Origin: Anticarsia gemmatalis
Lineage: Eukaryota; Arthropoda; Insecta; Lepidoptera; Erebidae
Assembly (NCBI RefSeq): GCF_050436995.1
Contig: NC_134770.1
Location: 746,501 to 810,500, forward strand
Reading direction: 5' to 3'
Length of the DNA stretch: 64,000 nt
In this document: one piece after another, positions 13,440-25,500 of the stretch
Numbering within the stretch: the first letter of the stretch is position 1
Layout: the number at the start of each line of letters is the position of its first letter
The notes under the pieces: model-generated
Told to the model about the DNA's origin: nothing
The model's database searches: none
What the model saw: only the letters and a program-made list of their open reading frames with translations
Made by a program: the position numbers and the translations under genes

Positions 13440-13560
13440 GTGCGTATGTTTTGAAAACACGCGAGCGCTGCAGTACGCCGCGGTTTACTCCGCGACACTG
13501 ACGCCATTGTCCAAATTGCTGCAGCACGGCCACCATGTTGGATTTTTGAATTTCGAACGT
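13440..13560. promoter_or_regulatory. CpG-rich promoter-like segment
   Basis: GC-rich patch with CGCGAGCGCTGCAGTACGCC and GCACGGCCACCATGTTGGAT. The ATG there is followed within three codons by a stop. It could be the promoter or 5' leader of the golgin gene that begins downstream, but no exon connects them. Confidence 0.28.
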
Positions 13561-14733
13561 TTTACTTTTTTGTTTTCTTCTTTTTTGTAGTGACAGTGTT
13601 TTTTTTTATTGACGATGATAGGTTTTATAAACAACCTATGGTTAATTAAAACATTTTTTTAAATTTAATTTGAGTTAGTAGTTAATTTTCTAATAAGTAG
13701 CAGCTAAAACGTAAATATAAGGAAAGTCATTTAAAAGTCAGATTTTTATGATGAATTGATGTGTTTTACATTCACTAGTGTAGTGTGAAAATCTATGAAA
13801 CGTAACAAAACCATTTAAAACGTCATTGGTGATCAAAAAGCGTACTACCGCGTTGCGATAAAAGTAGAAATAATGACCGCCGGCTATCCAGAGCGGAAAA
13901 TGACCAAATATTGGCCGAGGCATCAAACCTGTGTATTAATATTGTATGTTTTTATTGTTAACGTGATTGCTTGGTAACTAAATCAAGAGGGGAATAAGTG
14001 GTTTATATAATTTCAATGATACAATTTGCTAAAGTTTCTTAGGTCAGTATTAATAAAATGATGGCAATTTACAAGCACGATTTCAAAGATCCATTTTTAA
14101 TCGACTCCAACAAAAGGAGGCGATTCTCAATTCGGAATACAATAGTAGAGAAATTAATGTATTTGAAGCCGAGTTTTTTTAAATAAAGCCGTTTTATGAA
14201 AGAGTTTCAGTTCAAATTTCAATTTCCTGAATCGTGTGAAATTTATCTTTACTGAATTTGACTGAAAATAAAACTTTATCGTGGAAATTTTCAGCTTCCA
14301 TTATAGTGTTCTTAGTATGTGAAAACTGTTGAATCAGTATACTTGTGTTAAAATTTTTATTAATATACTGGAAGATAAGCCTACTGTGTTTAATGCAAAG
14401 AGTAGTGATCTTCGTATACATACAGACAAATACATTCGTAGTTTGATAGCGGGTTATACATCTGGATAAGTATCGGTTAAATCTATAAGTCGGGTTTTAA
14501 ACGACGTGTCTACACTCGTTGTAGTTTTATGTACATTTTATCCGTATATAGTATAATCATCCGAAATTAAAAAATCAGAGTTATATTAGTAAGAAAAGTC
14601 TTTAAATAGCTAAAATTACGCTCGTAATCGAGTCCTGAAAATGGCCTGAATTAATTAACACGTCGAATTAAAAGATTAACAATTAATTAGTAAATAAAAT
14701 ATAAAGTATAATAGTAATGAAAATGTGTAAAAT

Positions 14734-14826
14734 ATGAGGAAATATCTGGTAGTGTTTGGTGTGCTGCAACTGATTCATTTGGACAAATCCGCCCTTGTTT
14801 CTTATTTCGAAGGCGATGAAGAACAG
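14734..14826 (+). other. Possible first coding exon (signal-peptide-like)
   Basis: An ATG directly after an in-frame stop opens 31 codons. They begin MRKYLVVFGVLQLIHL, a basic then hydrophobic stretch like a signal peptide, and end in acidic residues at CAG|GTAACA, a plausible donor in phase 0. The next visible phase-0 acceptor on this strand is the golgin exon at 19373, but a secretory leader makes no sense for a cytosolic golgin. It may belong to an unrecognised small gene, or be chance. Confidence 0.2.
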
Positions 14827-15917
14827 GTAACAATTATAATATTGCATATAAAAATTGAATAATAGTATAAAACTAATAAGATGATTTTGCTGTTACGCCC
14901 TTTTTCTGGGACTTTGTTTTCTGTATTAAACTTATTTAACTCAATCAAAGTTTATTAGTGGTTAGTGTTAGGGGGGTTAGGCCTTGAGTCCACCACGCTC
15001 GGGTTAGGGAATAAAATTAATTTTCAGACCACCTTTGAAACCAGATTTTGTGTTCCAAATAAAAATGTTCTTAGTTATAAGCAAAATAAAGTAAATAAAC
15101 AGGGTACTTAAGGTTCTATTTCTGCTTATACCTATTGGAACAAAGCGAGATATTATATACTATTCTTGTGTTCCTTTTCACACGGAAATTATAAAGGTGT
15201 GTTATGATTCTCATTACGTCTTCATTTTAATAATAACTGTTCATATTGTAATGAGTTGAGAAAGTCATCTCTCTCTAAAGTCGGCCAGTTAAGTTTTGAT
15301 GTACCTTTCTGATATTTGTATCGACAGTTAATTTCTTTTCACATTTTTTGCTGAAGTAGTAGTAACTTGTTTTATCCTACAAAAAATGGTAAGTCTAACG
15401 GAGTCTATGCACCAAAATCTTCGCCTTGCAGTGACTTTGTTTATAATCAACTAGTGGCCGATATGATTCCTTCGAAGTTAAGATTTGCTGATATCAAGTC
15501 GTCAGCAGGTGAATCGGCAACTACGATGTGTCGACTTCATTTAATAGTAAAATTAAGTAATTTGACATAAGTTAGGTTATTTCGTGTTACTAGTAAAGAC
15601 TCAATATTTAGCCTTTTTTTTAATACAGATGTAGTGTCTTTTTACATTTTCTTCATAAACCTTCATTTAAGTTATAAATCAGCGTAAATCAGTCGCGTTA
15701 GACAGTTGAATGCACCGGCCGTTGAGATTTAGTTGACAATGCCTTCTTACGTCACCTCCCACCAGGGAGGGGGGAGGGATTGGGGTCAAGGATCTAACGA
15801 GAAGCAAGTCATGTGAAATCTTTAAAATTGTTTGAAAAATTTACGTTTTTGATGTACAATTATATTTTGAGAAGAACATTTTGTTGGAGAGAAGAATTTC
15901 GATGATTTATCTTTTTT
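14827..15917. other. Intergenic, minor repeat fragment
   Basis: No supported gene. 14975-15005 matches the tail of SINE family E (GGCCTTGAGTCCACCACGCT). The open frame near 15367-15570 has no ATG, splice or domain support. Confidence 0.45.
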
Positions 15918-15989
15918 TAAAGACAACTCCCGCACTAAGAATTGCTCTTGTGTCGGACTTTTACAAACATACAAATAACGAACACAATA

Positions 15990-16519
15990 GGGTGCGTCCA
16001 CATCTGGCGAACGTGCCGCGAATGTGCAGCTCGCAAGCCGTTTGCGAGCTGCCGGCGAGCTGCGCGCGTGCAGTCACGGCAATAGTTTGGTGCGCCTCTT
16101 TAGCGCAACTCATACAAGGCTCGTATAAAGGCGTGCGCGCGGCGCGCGATCTGCGCGTACTCAATCCTCGCGCTTACAGTTCCATTTACTGGCTCAGTAC
16201 TTTCGAAGATGTCGGACGACACTAGTGCTTTTAATATAATTGCTGCATCATTAGCTATTATATTACTGATAAAAAGGAAAAAAAAGAGACAACGGCGTTG
16301 GCGGGTAAGTTAGGGGTGCGGGGATTGAGACGCGGGTGGAAGGAAGACGCGAGCCGCTAGCGCGCCGCCCGCGCGCTGATCGCGTACGGCGCTTAGGTTG
16401 CGCGTGAACTGCGCGCGGGCGGCGCAGGAGCGGCGCTCGAACAAAATTGTACGCGCGCAGCTCGCAAACGGCTCGCGAGCTGCACATTCGCGGCACATTC
16501 GCCAGATGTGGACGCACCC
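15990..16519. mobile_element. PIF/Harbinger-like element, internally deleted
   Basis: 530 bp with about 62-bp terminal inverted repeats starting GGGTGCGTCCACATCTGGCG and differing at only a few positions between ends. A 3-bp ATA duplication (15987-15989 and 16520-16522) lies inside a SINE, so the empty site can be reconstructed. Three-bp duplications suit PIF/Harbinger, as does the short coding remnant inside. GC content is far above the surroundings. Confidence 0.8.
16209..16313 (+). pseudogene. N-terminal remnant of Harbinger-type transposase
   Basis: 34 codons beginning MSDDTSAFNIIAASLAIILL and continuing with a lysine/arginine run that ends in RRWRV, followed by a stop. PIF/Harbinger transposases in animals often begin with a hydrophobic stretch and a basic run ending in R-x-W. 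A GTAAGT donor overlaps the end, so this may be a former first exon. The catalytic DDE part is absent, so it cannot encode an active transposase. Confidence 0.5.
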
Positions 16520-16802
16520 ATATACAACCAGATCCGAAACAGTTATTTGTGGATCGCACAAATAGTTGTTCCATGTGGGGATAAAACGACTTCCCGACGC
16601 AATGGTAGCGGCGTGGTGACCTAAACCACTGCGCCACGGAGGCAGTCTGAGTTTATTAGTCTTTCTATATGGATTTTTTCTCAATGTTTTGCCGCCTTGC
16701 CTATGTGGAATTTCACCCCCTCTGGGGGAAAAAATCCAACGATCAATAGTTTCGGCTGTGCCTTGTCCATCTTTTGCGTGTGCGTTTTTAAAAGTATCGT
16801 TT

Positions 16803-17010
16803 GACTGCCTCCGTGGCGCAGTGTTTAGGTCACCACGTCGCTACCATTGCGTCCGGAGGTCGTGGGTTCGATTCCCACAGGGGACAACTATTTGTTCAAT
16901 CCACAAATAATTGTTACTGGTTGTACTTTGTGTCCGTTGTTTGTATGTTTGTAAAAAGTCCCCGCGACACAAGAGTAATTCTTAGTGCGGGAGTTGTCTT
17001 TAATAAAAAG
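16803..17010 (+). repeat. tRNA-derived SINE family A, copy 2
   Basis: Head CTCCGTGGCGCAGTGTTTAG (A box) and GTGGGTTCGATTCCCAC (B box, perfect T-arm-like palindrome). The body contains CTTTGTGTCCGTTGTTTGTA and the 3' end GTGCGGGAGTTGTCTTTAAT. It lies in inverted orientation to copy 1, about 160 bp away. Confidence 0.85.
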
Positions 17011-17690
17011 AAAAGTACATTTAAAACAAATGCTCAAGTGCACTCAATAACAAGTATGTGAAGTTTTCTCGTTGCAACTCGTTTCCGCATCGATATCAGG
17101 GCTTTAGTAACGTCGTAAACGGTTTATGTGCCATTGTGACTAACCGGACACTGAACCTGCGACTATCAGGAAATATACAGCCTTTAGGCTGCAAGTGTAG
17201 GGTGAAATACTAATGGCTGAGGCCTTTGAAACAAAATTTTATATTTCAGACCCATATAGGTTCACTTTTGAAAAAAAAAAACGTAATTTTTGTCAACTAT
17301 CATTCTGATCTAACTAGTTTTCCGCCCACAGCTTTGCTCGCGTGAAGTTTCTCATTTTACAAAAAAAATGTTTCAACGAGTTTAATACTCCGTAGAACGT
17401 CCTTTTTAACGATGACACAAGCATACGCTTGTTGTATACAAAATAAACTATCTAAGAACGCAAAGTTTACGTGTTTCGGTCCAACATTTTAGTGAGTTCA
17501 TCTAACAATTATAGAGTTTGTAATAAGGCGACGTCATGCCCCGGTGCAAGGGATTAAGATAGTGTTATCAGTCGTTATCAAGGAATGCCATGGCGTGCCT
17601 AATAAAGCTATGTGTCGCAACGTACCTCTTGTTTAACAGAGACTTTAAAGTACCGAATAAGTACTTTATTTAAAGGTAGTTATTTATATA

Positions 17691-17900
17691 CTAGACTAGG
17701 GGCCGCCCGTAACTTCGTCCGCGTGGAAACCCATCCCGTGTAAATCGCGATCCTTTATTTATTACGCAATTATTCTGGGTCTTCAACCACCTATATAAAT
17801 TTCATCGTAATCGGTTCAGTAGTATTTGCGTGAAAGAGTAACAAACATCCATACACACATACATTCTCACAAACTTTCGCATTTATAATATTAGTAAGAT
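17691..17900 (+). repeat. Interspersed repeat family C, copy 1 (LINE 3' end-like)
   Basis: Starts CTAGGGGCCGCCCGTAACTT and contains ATCGTAATCGGTTCAGTAGT and GTGAAAGAGTAACAAACATC. It ends TATAATATTAGTAAGAT. Recurs at 25473-25658, 26501-27044 and 39393-39601. The end sequence is shared with family B, which suggests related retroposons. Confidence 0.7.
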
Positions 17901-18059
17901 TACTTAGGACACGCATTTGGAAATGCTGCATTTGGGTTCAAGCGAATTTGCCACTAGGTTGACAATTAGCCACTCGAAAAAGACACAAATAGTAGACCGT
18001 TTGCGAGTTGTCCAAAAATATTATTTTTATTTATTTTTATGTACTACTTTACTTTACTT

Positions 18060-18261
18060 TAATAAAAGACGACTCCCATTAAGAATTGCTCTTGTGTCGC
18101 GGGGACTTTAACAAACATACAAACAACGGACACAAAGCACAACCAAACTCGAAACAATTATTTGTGGATCGCACAAATAATTGCTTCGTGTGGGAATCGA
18201 AGCCACGACCTCCCGACGCAATAGTATTAGCGTGGCGACCACATTGCGCCACGGAGGCAGT
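18060..18261 (-). repeat. tRNA-derived SINE family A, copy 3
   Basis: Minus-strand copy reading ACTGCCTCCGTGGCGCAATG at the head and CACAAGAGCAATTCTTAATG near the 3' end, full length for the family. It provides the reference for the split copy at 15918-16645. Confidence 0.85.
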
Positions 18262-18534
18262 AAAAATTTCTGTATATAAAACTTTCAATATACCAAACTC
18301 TGGTGCACATTATACTTATTTTACTTTACCATTGACACTTAAAAATGTCTTCCGGCGACATTTGTAGTCCGACTTGTTCTTATCTTGACTTTCACGCACC
18401 ACTTACTAAATGGGGGCGATAGTCGCTCGTTATTTGTTTAACATCACGCCCGTTTGTCACATAAGGACTAAGCACTAATGTCACGTATTTAAAACATTTC
18501 TCTTGAAAATCCATGCTCGGTCTTTGTGTGACTA

Positions 18535-18708
18535 ACATCCGGTTTTTGATACATTTAGCGGTAGTTTATCTATTCAATATGTACTCTTTTATATGAGTTT
18601 AAACGCTTTTGAATAGATAAACTTCAGCCAAATGTACCTCCGATATATGAGTTTAAACGCTATTGAATAGATACACTACCGCTAAATGTACCTCAGAAAC
18701 TGGAGGTA
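18535..18708. mobile_element. Fold-back MITE, copy 2 with duplicated arm
   Basis: Left arm 18538-18580 (ACATTTAGCGGTAGTTTATC) is followed by two right arms, 18601-18640 and 18655-18708. Each right arm reads GAATAGATA then a version of AACTACCGCTAAATGTACC. The extra arm suggests slippage or unequal repair within the hairpin. Confidence 0.75.
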
Positions 18709-19372
18709 AGAAAGTCTGTGGTAGCTAGGTATTGCGCGATAGTTTCATTCGAACACGAGTTATAATCATTGTGTGGAACTGACGAATAGGAGGCTCTCGG
18801 TGTAAATAATTTGACAAACACATGTACTTTGAGAATAGAAGACAAATGTGTACCTATTTGCTCGAAATATCTTGCAGAACAATCAAAATATAGTACGGCC
18901 ATAATGGAGGTCGTACAATAGTATGAAAACTCACGGAACTTTCCCACTTTACAATTGAACTAATATCTATATATTGGCGTATGTATATAATAAGTAGGTT
19001 CCGTCTAAATTATATAAGTAAAAAATTCATTAACTTTTTAGTAATCAATGTTAACGTGCAAGTAAATCGTGAGTAGTAAATAGTACGATTAACAATGTAA
19101 ACTGAAACGTAAAAATACATACTCAGTCTTAAAGTAATAACTAAATAAAAATACTAGGCTAACATGAGCCGAGTGTACGTCGGTACTCGGTTGTACACAC
19201 ATAGTGACTCAGCCGCTGAGCCATAAAAACTGCCTGATAACGTATCGTGTGTTTAAACAGACGTACATATATGTACAATTGGTCCCGCGACGATACAACA
19301 CCCAAGTATTATTATCAAACTAATACCAATTTAGCACTGTCATGTTCTAAAATTAAATTTCCTTCTTTACAG
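18709..19372. other. Presumed intron upstream of golgin exon
   Basis: No supported exon. The last bases are pyrimidine-rich (CCTTCTTTACAG), a good splice acceptor for the exon at 19373, so at least part of this belongs to an intron of the golgin gene. Confidence 0.5.
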
Positions 19373-22300
19373 AGGCTCTCCAGAAAAAATGGCGTCAAAG
19401 AAGAAGAAGCCAATTGGTACTGGGACCCTTCGCCCCAGGCGTCGAAACAATTTGACAACGAAAATCAGTATAAAATACAAATACGAGCGTTACAAGATGA
19501 ATTATCCGCCTTGAAGGAAAGAGAGACCGTTGACTTGAGACCTGATGAAGAACTGTACAGGCTTAGAGAGGAAAATAAGAACTTAACCTCAAATCTAGAA
19601 GATTTGGACAGCCAACACCAACAGGCCATGGAACGACTTCTCACCTTAAAGAAAGATCTACAAACAAATTTCGAAGTATTAAAACAGGAGCACGAAGACC
19701 TCAAAAATTCAAATGATGAGTATTCTAATGAAATTAAAAGTTTGATGGAGAAAATTGGCGAAAGAGATTCGGAGATCGAAATTTTGAAAGCGTCTAAATC
19801 TGATTATGATACTTTGTTACATAAGTATCAGACTTTGGAAAGGATACATGGGTTGTTGAGGGAAAACGCTGAGAAATTTCAGGAGGAAAACCAGGAACTA
19901 CACGAAGAAGTGTTTAAATTACAGGAACAAGTGACGAAATTGGAGCATGATATCGAAGTGGAGACAAAACAGTCGGAAACCTCTGATATGGTCCCTCGCC
20001 ATACATATGAAGAACTGTTGAACGAAATCAACAGTCTCAAGGAAAGGCGGAACTCAAACCAGGTACATCTAGACGAAATCAACATCGATGACAACGCTAA
20101 AAGTGTGATCGATTCACTCAGACGTGAAATTAACGATCTAAAACATAAATTATCGCAGAAAGAAACCTTAGAAAACGGTGATAATAAGTCCATAAAACCT
20201 GAAACTGTAATGAAATTGTATAACAAGTACGTTAACTTTGAACTTCCAATAGATTACGTTGGTGAAATACCTTCAGCTGGCGACAACATTGTCCTTTTCA
20301 AACTAGAAAGCGTTTTCAAAACTGTACATTCGTTCAAAAAGGAGCTAGATGGCCTAGAACATAAATTATCTGAGAAAAATCTGAATTCTAATCATTTACA
20401 AACGCAAATTGATGACCTGACTACTGAGAATGATTTTCTAACGACTGATATTCAACATTTAGAGAGAGAACTGAGCGAAATGAAGAAGAATAATGATTTC
20501 CTTATATCAGAAATTGCGGCCTTAAAGAACACGTCCAAATTGGAACCAATCATAGAAACGCATGAGGATAACCTAGCAAAGTTAGAAACTGAATTAGCTG
20601 ATTGTAATAAATTGAATAAGAACTTTGAATCAGAAATCGCAAGGATAGAAAAAGAGTTGAAAGAAGTAAGACTCGAAAAGGTAGCGTTAAAAGACAGTCT
20701 AAGTGATCTGCGACACAAATATACAACTATGTTAAGTGAGTTTGAAATGTGTAAGAATCAGACAAAAGAGCTTATTGAACTAGAAAACTGTGCCAAGAGT
20801 ACCGAGTGCGAACAGCTCAAGAAAGCAGTTGAGGAAATAGATACATTAAATAAACGCTTAGTCTCCGCTAATGCTAAAAGTGAGCAACTGTCTATAGACA
20901 TTCATGTTCTAGAAAATGATAAAATACAACTTACGAAGCAAATAATTGACCTTAAGGCTGCGCTAGAAAGTAAGGCAAACGTAGAGAAAGAACTTGAAAG
21001 CCTTAAATTGTCGTTAGATGAAAAGATTCATGATTATGGGACAGAAGATGTGGTGAGTACGAAGAAAGATGAACTCGATGATTTAGATTTTGAACAAGCT
21101 ACAATAGTAAAACAAGAATCTGGCAGTACTAGTACAACTGCTGTTAAGTCTAGCACAGATCACACTGTACCAGTCGAAAAGACGGATCATCAAACGTCTA
21201 ATTCAAGCTCAGAAGAAGAAATGAAGTCAAAGATTCTAAGCCTACAACAACAGTCTAAAACAGCAGAGAATAATGCGCTCAAAGAAAAATCAAAAGCTGA
21301 AGAAGTAATTCGATCACAACAACAAACTATTGAAGAACTAACTGCTAAAATAATCCAACAAGATATCCTTCGTAACAAGATAGATGCATTGAAAAACGAA
21401 AATCATAATATTACTGAAAGAAAAATGCAGTTAGAAAACGAATTGGCTTCAACAGATTCTAAAATCGTACATTTAGAAGAAGAATTTGATAAATTAGTAT
21501 CAGATCTTAATGAAAAAGACACGTTAATCGATGGCCTTAACTCTACATTACAACAGAATAACATAACACTAGCCAACTTGAACCAAACGGTTACGGATTT
21601 AGAAAACAGTATTGTGATTAAAAATGCTGAGCTTGAACGGCTTAAAACAGCGTTAGAAGAAGCTAATATAAAGGTTAGCGATAGCACTTCACTGTCTAAT
21701 CACAGTCAAGATGAGTTGAATAAACTACAACTAGACAAGGAAGAGGCGACTAAAGCCATTCTAGTACTAAACGATGAAATTGAAGCGAAAAACGCAGAGA
21801 TTTCAGCTCTAACTAACCGTTTAGATGAATCTGATAAACTATGTGTTCAACATAAAACAACTGTTGAAAATAAAGACAAAGAAATAAAAGAACTAAGTCA
21901 GTCGATCGTTGAATTGACTGATAAAATTAAAAATATAGAAAACGTAACGCATCAAAACGATGATTACGCTAAATTGGTACAAGAGTTATCAGAGTACAAA
22001 CATACTATTGAAGAATTGAAAGAGAAACATGCTCAATATGAATATATGATAGCCAGATTAAACTCAGAAAAAGATACAATGACTAGTGAAAAAGCTGAAC
22101 TGATACATCAATATGAAAAAACAAGTGCTGAGTTTAAAACAATGATGGAAGCGGTAACTAACGAAAAGACAGAACTTATTAATCTAATCAATTTGAAGCA
22201 TAATGAGAGTATACAGTATCATAATGAAATACAGAGATTAAACCACGTGATTTTGGAGCACACGAATGAATTTAAGAAGGTTGTAGAAGAAAGAGATCAG

Positions 22301-22540
22301 CTATTACAAGGTTCTAAAGAGAATTGTTCTTGTTGTGAACGATTAAGAATTACTTTGAAGGAAAAAGATGATATTATAATGTCTTTGAATGATAAAGCGA
22401 CGGCATATGATAGGGTGCAAGGTGAACTGGTCACTGCGATAGAATCGACGACCAGCTTGAAGGAACGGTGTGATAATTTAGACAAAAGTTTGGCGATACA
22501 GTTGGATGTTGTTAGAACGTTGACGGCACAGAATGCACAG
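19373..22540 (+). CDS. Trip11: Trip11 visible exon 1, giant coiled-coil exon
   Basis: 3168 bp, 1056 codons, open throughout and unusually long for an internal exon. It starts after CTTCTTTACAG with RLSRKNG and WYWDPSP, then almost unbroken E/K/L-rich coiled coil. A non-heptad insert at codons 280-310 has YNKYVNFELPIDYVGEIPSA. It ends LTAQNAQ at CAG|GTAAAT in phase 0. The open frame extends upstream to 19247, but that stretch is intronic. Confidence 0.92.
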
Positions 22541-25500
22541 GTAAATATTAGATCATTTTCTAGATTTATTTTTGCTTACAAGTATTTATATAGTAACTTC
22601 TGATATTAATAGTATAACAACACACGCTGAAACGAACCAAATCTACCAAATAATAGATTCGAAATAAAATATGAAGTCCTTTTCAAAATTCTAGTCATCA
22701 ACTTGGTTTCATTAATTTATTTTTGGTCAAAAAGGTGAGTGCTATTCTTTCGGTTTTAACAATTTTGTATCATAATTTTGACATTTAGTTTTCGTCAATT
22801 TGTTCTAATGTCGAATAAGGATATCTGAAACTTACCCAAAAGCTCTTAAAGTAAGAGTAAGCTAAGAAAGTAGCATTCAATTTAACGTACCCAATGTATA
22901 TATATATTTTTTAAATCCTTAATGTCAAACTAACTAATCTTTTTTTTCTATCAGTTGTCAGAACAAATGCAAAACTCGGAGCGCGAGTTGGAGCGCTTAC
23001 GTCGCCACCTGGTGGAGACTGAGGAGAACTACACGCAGGAGCTGATGGCGTCAGAACAGAAGCTGACCGAGTGTCAGACCCGGCTGCACCAGGTTGAAGA
23101 GAAGGCTAAACAGACCAGCACCGTGTATACCAGTAATAGGTAAGGGATTTGACACTCACGATTTCTTTTTCTCTTTAACGGTGTTTAAAATCGTGGATAA
23201 GATTCGTACATTATCCCCTACTAACTAACCCGCGTAGCTCTGCTCTTTCTTTCATGCGTTTTGATTTTATCTGCATAAACCTTTCTCGAGTCCGAAAAGA
23301 CAGTTTTACAAAAACAATAAGTCGAATATGTTGAGCCTTTTTCGAGTTTTGAGCTTAGCATCATAATTGGCGATTTATTTTTATATACACGCTTGATATA
23401 TTAACTAATTTGTTAATACTTTCAGCATCCGAGCGAACCAGGAAGTAGAAACGCTTCGCAACCAGATCAAGCTGATAGAGAAGCAACGTGATGATGTCCA
23501 GGTCAGACTGAGCGAGGCTGAGGATGCGAGGAGCAGGTCCGAGGCCGCACTCACCAACCTACAGGTCGTGCTTGAGCAGTTCCAGTTAGGTGAGTTGATT
23601 TGGATGATGTAGATGATGCTGTAATAGACAAAAATTATATATTTTTTTGCCATTAAAAACCCTCTGGTATGCTGAAGCACTGATCAGTGCCAACCCCATT
23701 ATACCCGAGACATACTCATGAGCTCCCAGCGGTCCGCAGACCGCAGGCTAACGTTAGTTCCACGACTTTTAGTAATTTTTATATTATCTATCAGAGATGA
23801 GCACACTTAAAGTCGATGTCTATCAAAATTATTGGGTGGCAGAAAGGATTTAGGGTATATAATTATGTAGAAATTAAGTGGAAGCTATGTCTAAAATACA
23901 CTATTTTTCTAAGTGCAGGTTAGGGATATGCAAGTAAGAATGGGTTTAAAAATCATTTAAAGAAGTTGTAGTAGGCGTGCTTGTTTTTCAAGAGATGTTT
24001 TCTTTCACCGATAATAAGTTAAATAACTCATTCATTATTTGTTGCCTTGGGGTTGAACCCTGAAAATGTTCTGCATAGAAGACAAGTGTTTTTATATTTT
24101 TTCATTTACATCTCTTAATGATACATGATGATAATAGTGAACATTATTGTGACCACAGACAAAGAACGCGACATCCACGCCGCGACAGAAAAGATCAGAA
24201 ACAAGATGGAAGAACTGAAACGTGACAATGTCGGCTTGCACAATGAAATAGACAAACTCAAAACGAAGCTGGAGGAAGCCCTCGCTGGGCTTCAAGCCGC
24301 GACCCGGCTTGGAGACCAGGTCGAGACTAAGACGGCACAGATCAATGACTTGAAGGAACAAGGTAAGAGGGAGAGGTATAGTGTGGGAGAGAGAAGTACT
24401 GATGTTAACCTCATTGAGTGTTTCTTGATATATTTTTGAGTCGTTTTGTAAATTGTGAAGGAATTTTTCAGTTTTTATTTATATTGTATGGTTATTGGTG
24501 AACCCAGTGTCAAAGTTGTTCAAGCCGTGAAGGCCTTTGGCATGGCTTAACGACTGTTATCTTAATTGACAATAACTTAGACCGACTTTTAACGTGCTCT
24601 TTAAAGTACGAAGACGCACGGTTTAAACATTACTATGTGGTCACCCATTTAGGAATGACCGCGCTTAGAGTTGCTTAACTCACATATAATTTACTGACCG
24701 GTGAGCACAACTGGCTATGAGCGCCTGAGAGATCTTTTACTTAAATGGCTGTTGATTTTAAAGTTCCATAAAAAGTTAATTGTTTATAATTGAAATCTTC
24801 TTTCTTTGTTATTTAATTAAATATTTAAAATTCTGTATATTACGAAGAAACATTTAGTGAGATTAATATTAGTGTAGTGATTTTTTTATTTGTATAATTC
24901 TATTTTTAGTGTATTAGTTAGATTTACGTAAAATTGTAGACAGTCTTATAATTTAATAGTTTTTGTTCATATATCATTGTAAAGTTATGAATCGTTGGAT
25001 AGTAATATTTTAAAGATTTCATTGTATTTAAACATTTTAAACATGTAGAAGTAGGCTTTTTAATAGAATGATTTTGTGAAATTAATTTTGTTTGTATTTA
25101 AATAGATTAGATCTGATTTGTTTTGTATTTAAAATACGAAAATATGTACTGATTTGTCTTAAAGTAACCATTTTGTTTGTCTTGACTTAAATGTTAATAT
25201 TAAACTAGATAAAGTATTGAATGTTTTGTTAAATTTTGTTACAAATCAATACATATTATAGGTGCAAGAATCAGTCACATAAAACTTAGTAAATAATATC
25301 ATTTTCACCCATTACTGTCCCACTGCTGGGCAAAGGAATGAGAGAAGGATTGACGGGGAAACTTGTTTTTAACAAGTTTTGCTAAGTGTTTTTCACTCAT
25401 ATATGTACAGTTTCAAAATGGATTGAAAAGTGACAAAACAACGGCAGTCATGTTTAGATATACTATGAACTTACTAGAGGCCGCCCGCGACTTCGTCCGC

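Larger units (their letters stand above)
15918..16645 (-). repeat. tRNA-derived SINE family A, copy 1, split
   Basis: Minus-strand SINE in two pieces, 15918-15989 (3' part) and 16520-16645 (head). The head has the family's CCTCCGTGGCGCAGTGGTTT A-box region. Intact relatives at 16803-17010 and 18060-18261 show the split is caused by the Harbinger-like element inside it. Confidence 0.8.

Noticed and set aside
15881..16684. Several 67-124 codon frames
   Set aside because: All are products of the SINE and the GC-rich Harbinger-like insert read through in different frames; only the 34-codon transposase start is credible.
16803..18261. Functional tRNA genes suggested by A and B boxes
   Set aside because: The heads continue into a shared 200-bp body with a common 3' end, so they are SINEs.
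19247..19372. Upstream extension of the golgin frame (about 42 codons from a GTG)
   Set aside because: No ATG at its start, non-coiled-coil composition, and a clear CTTCTTTACAG acceptor at 19372; read as intron.
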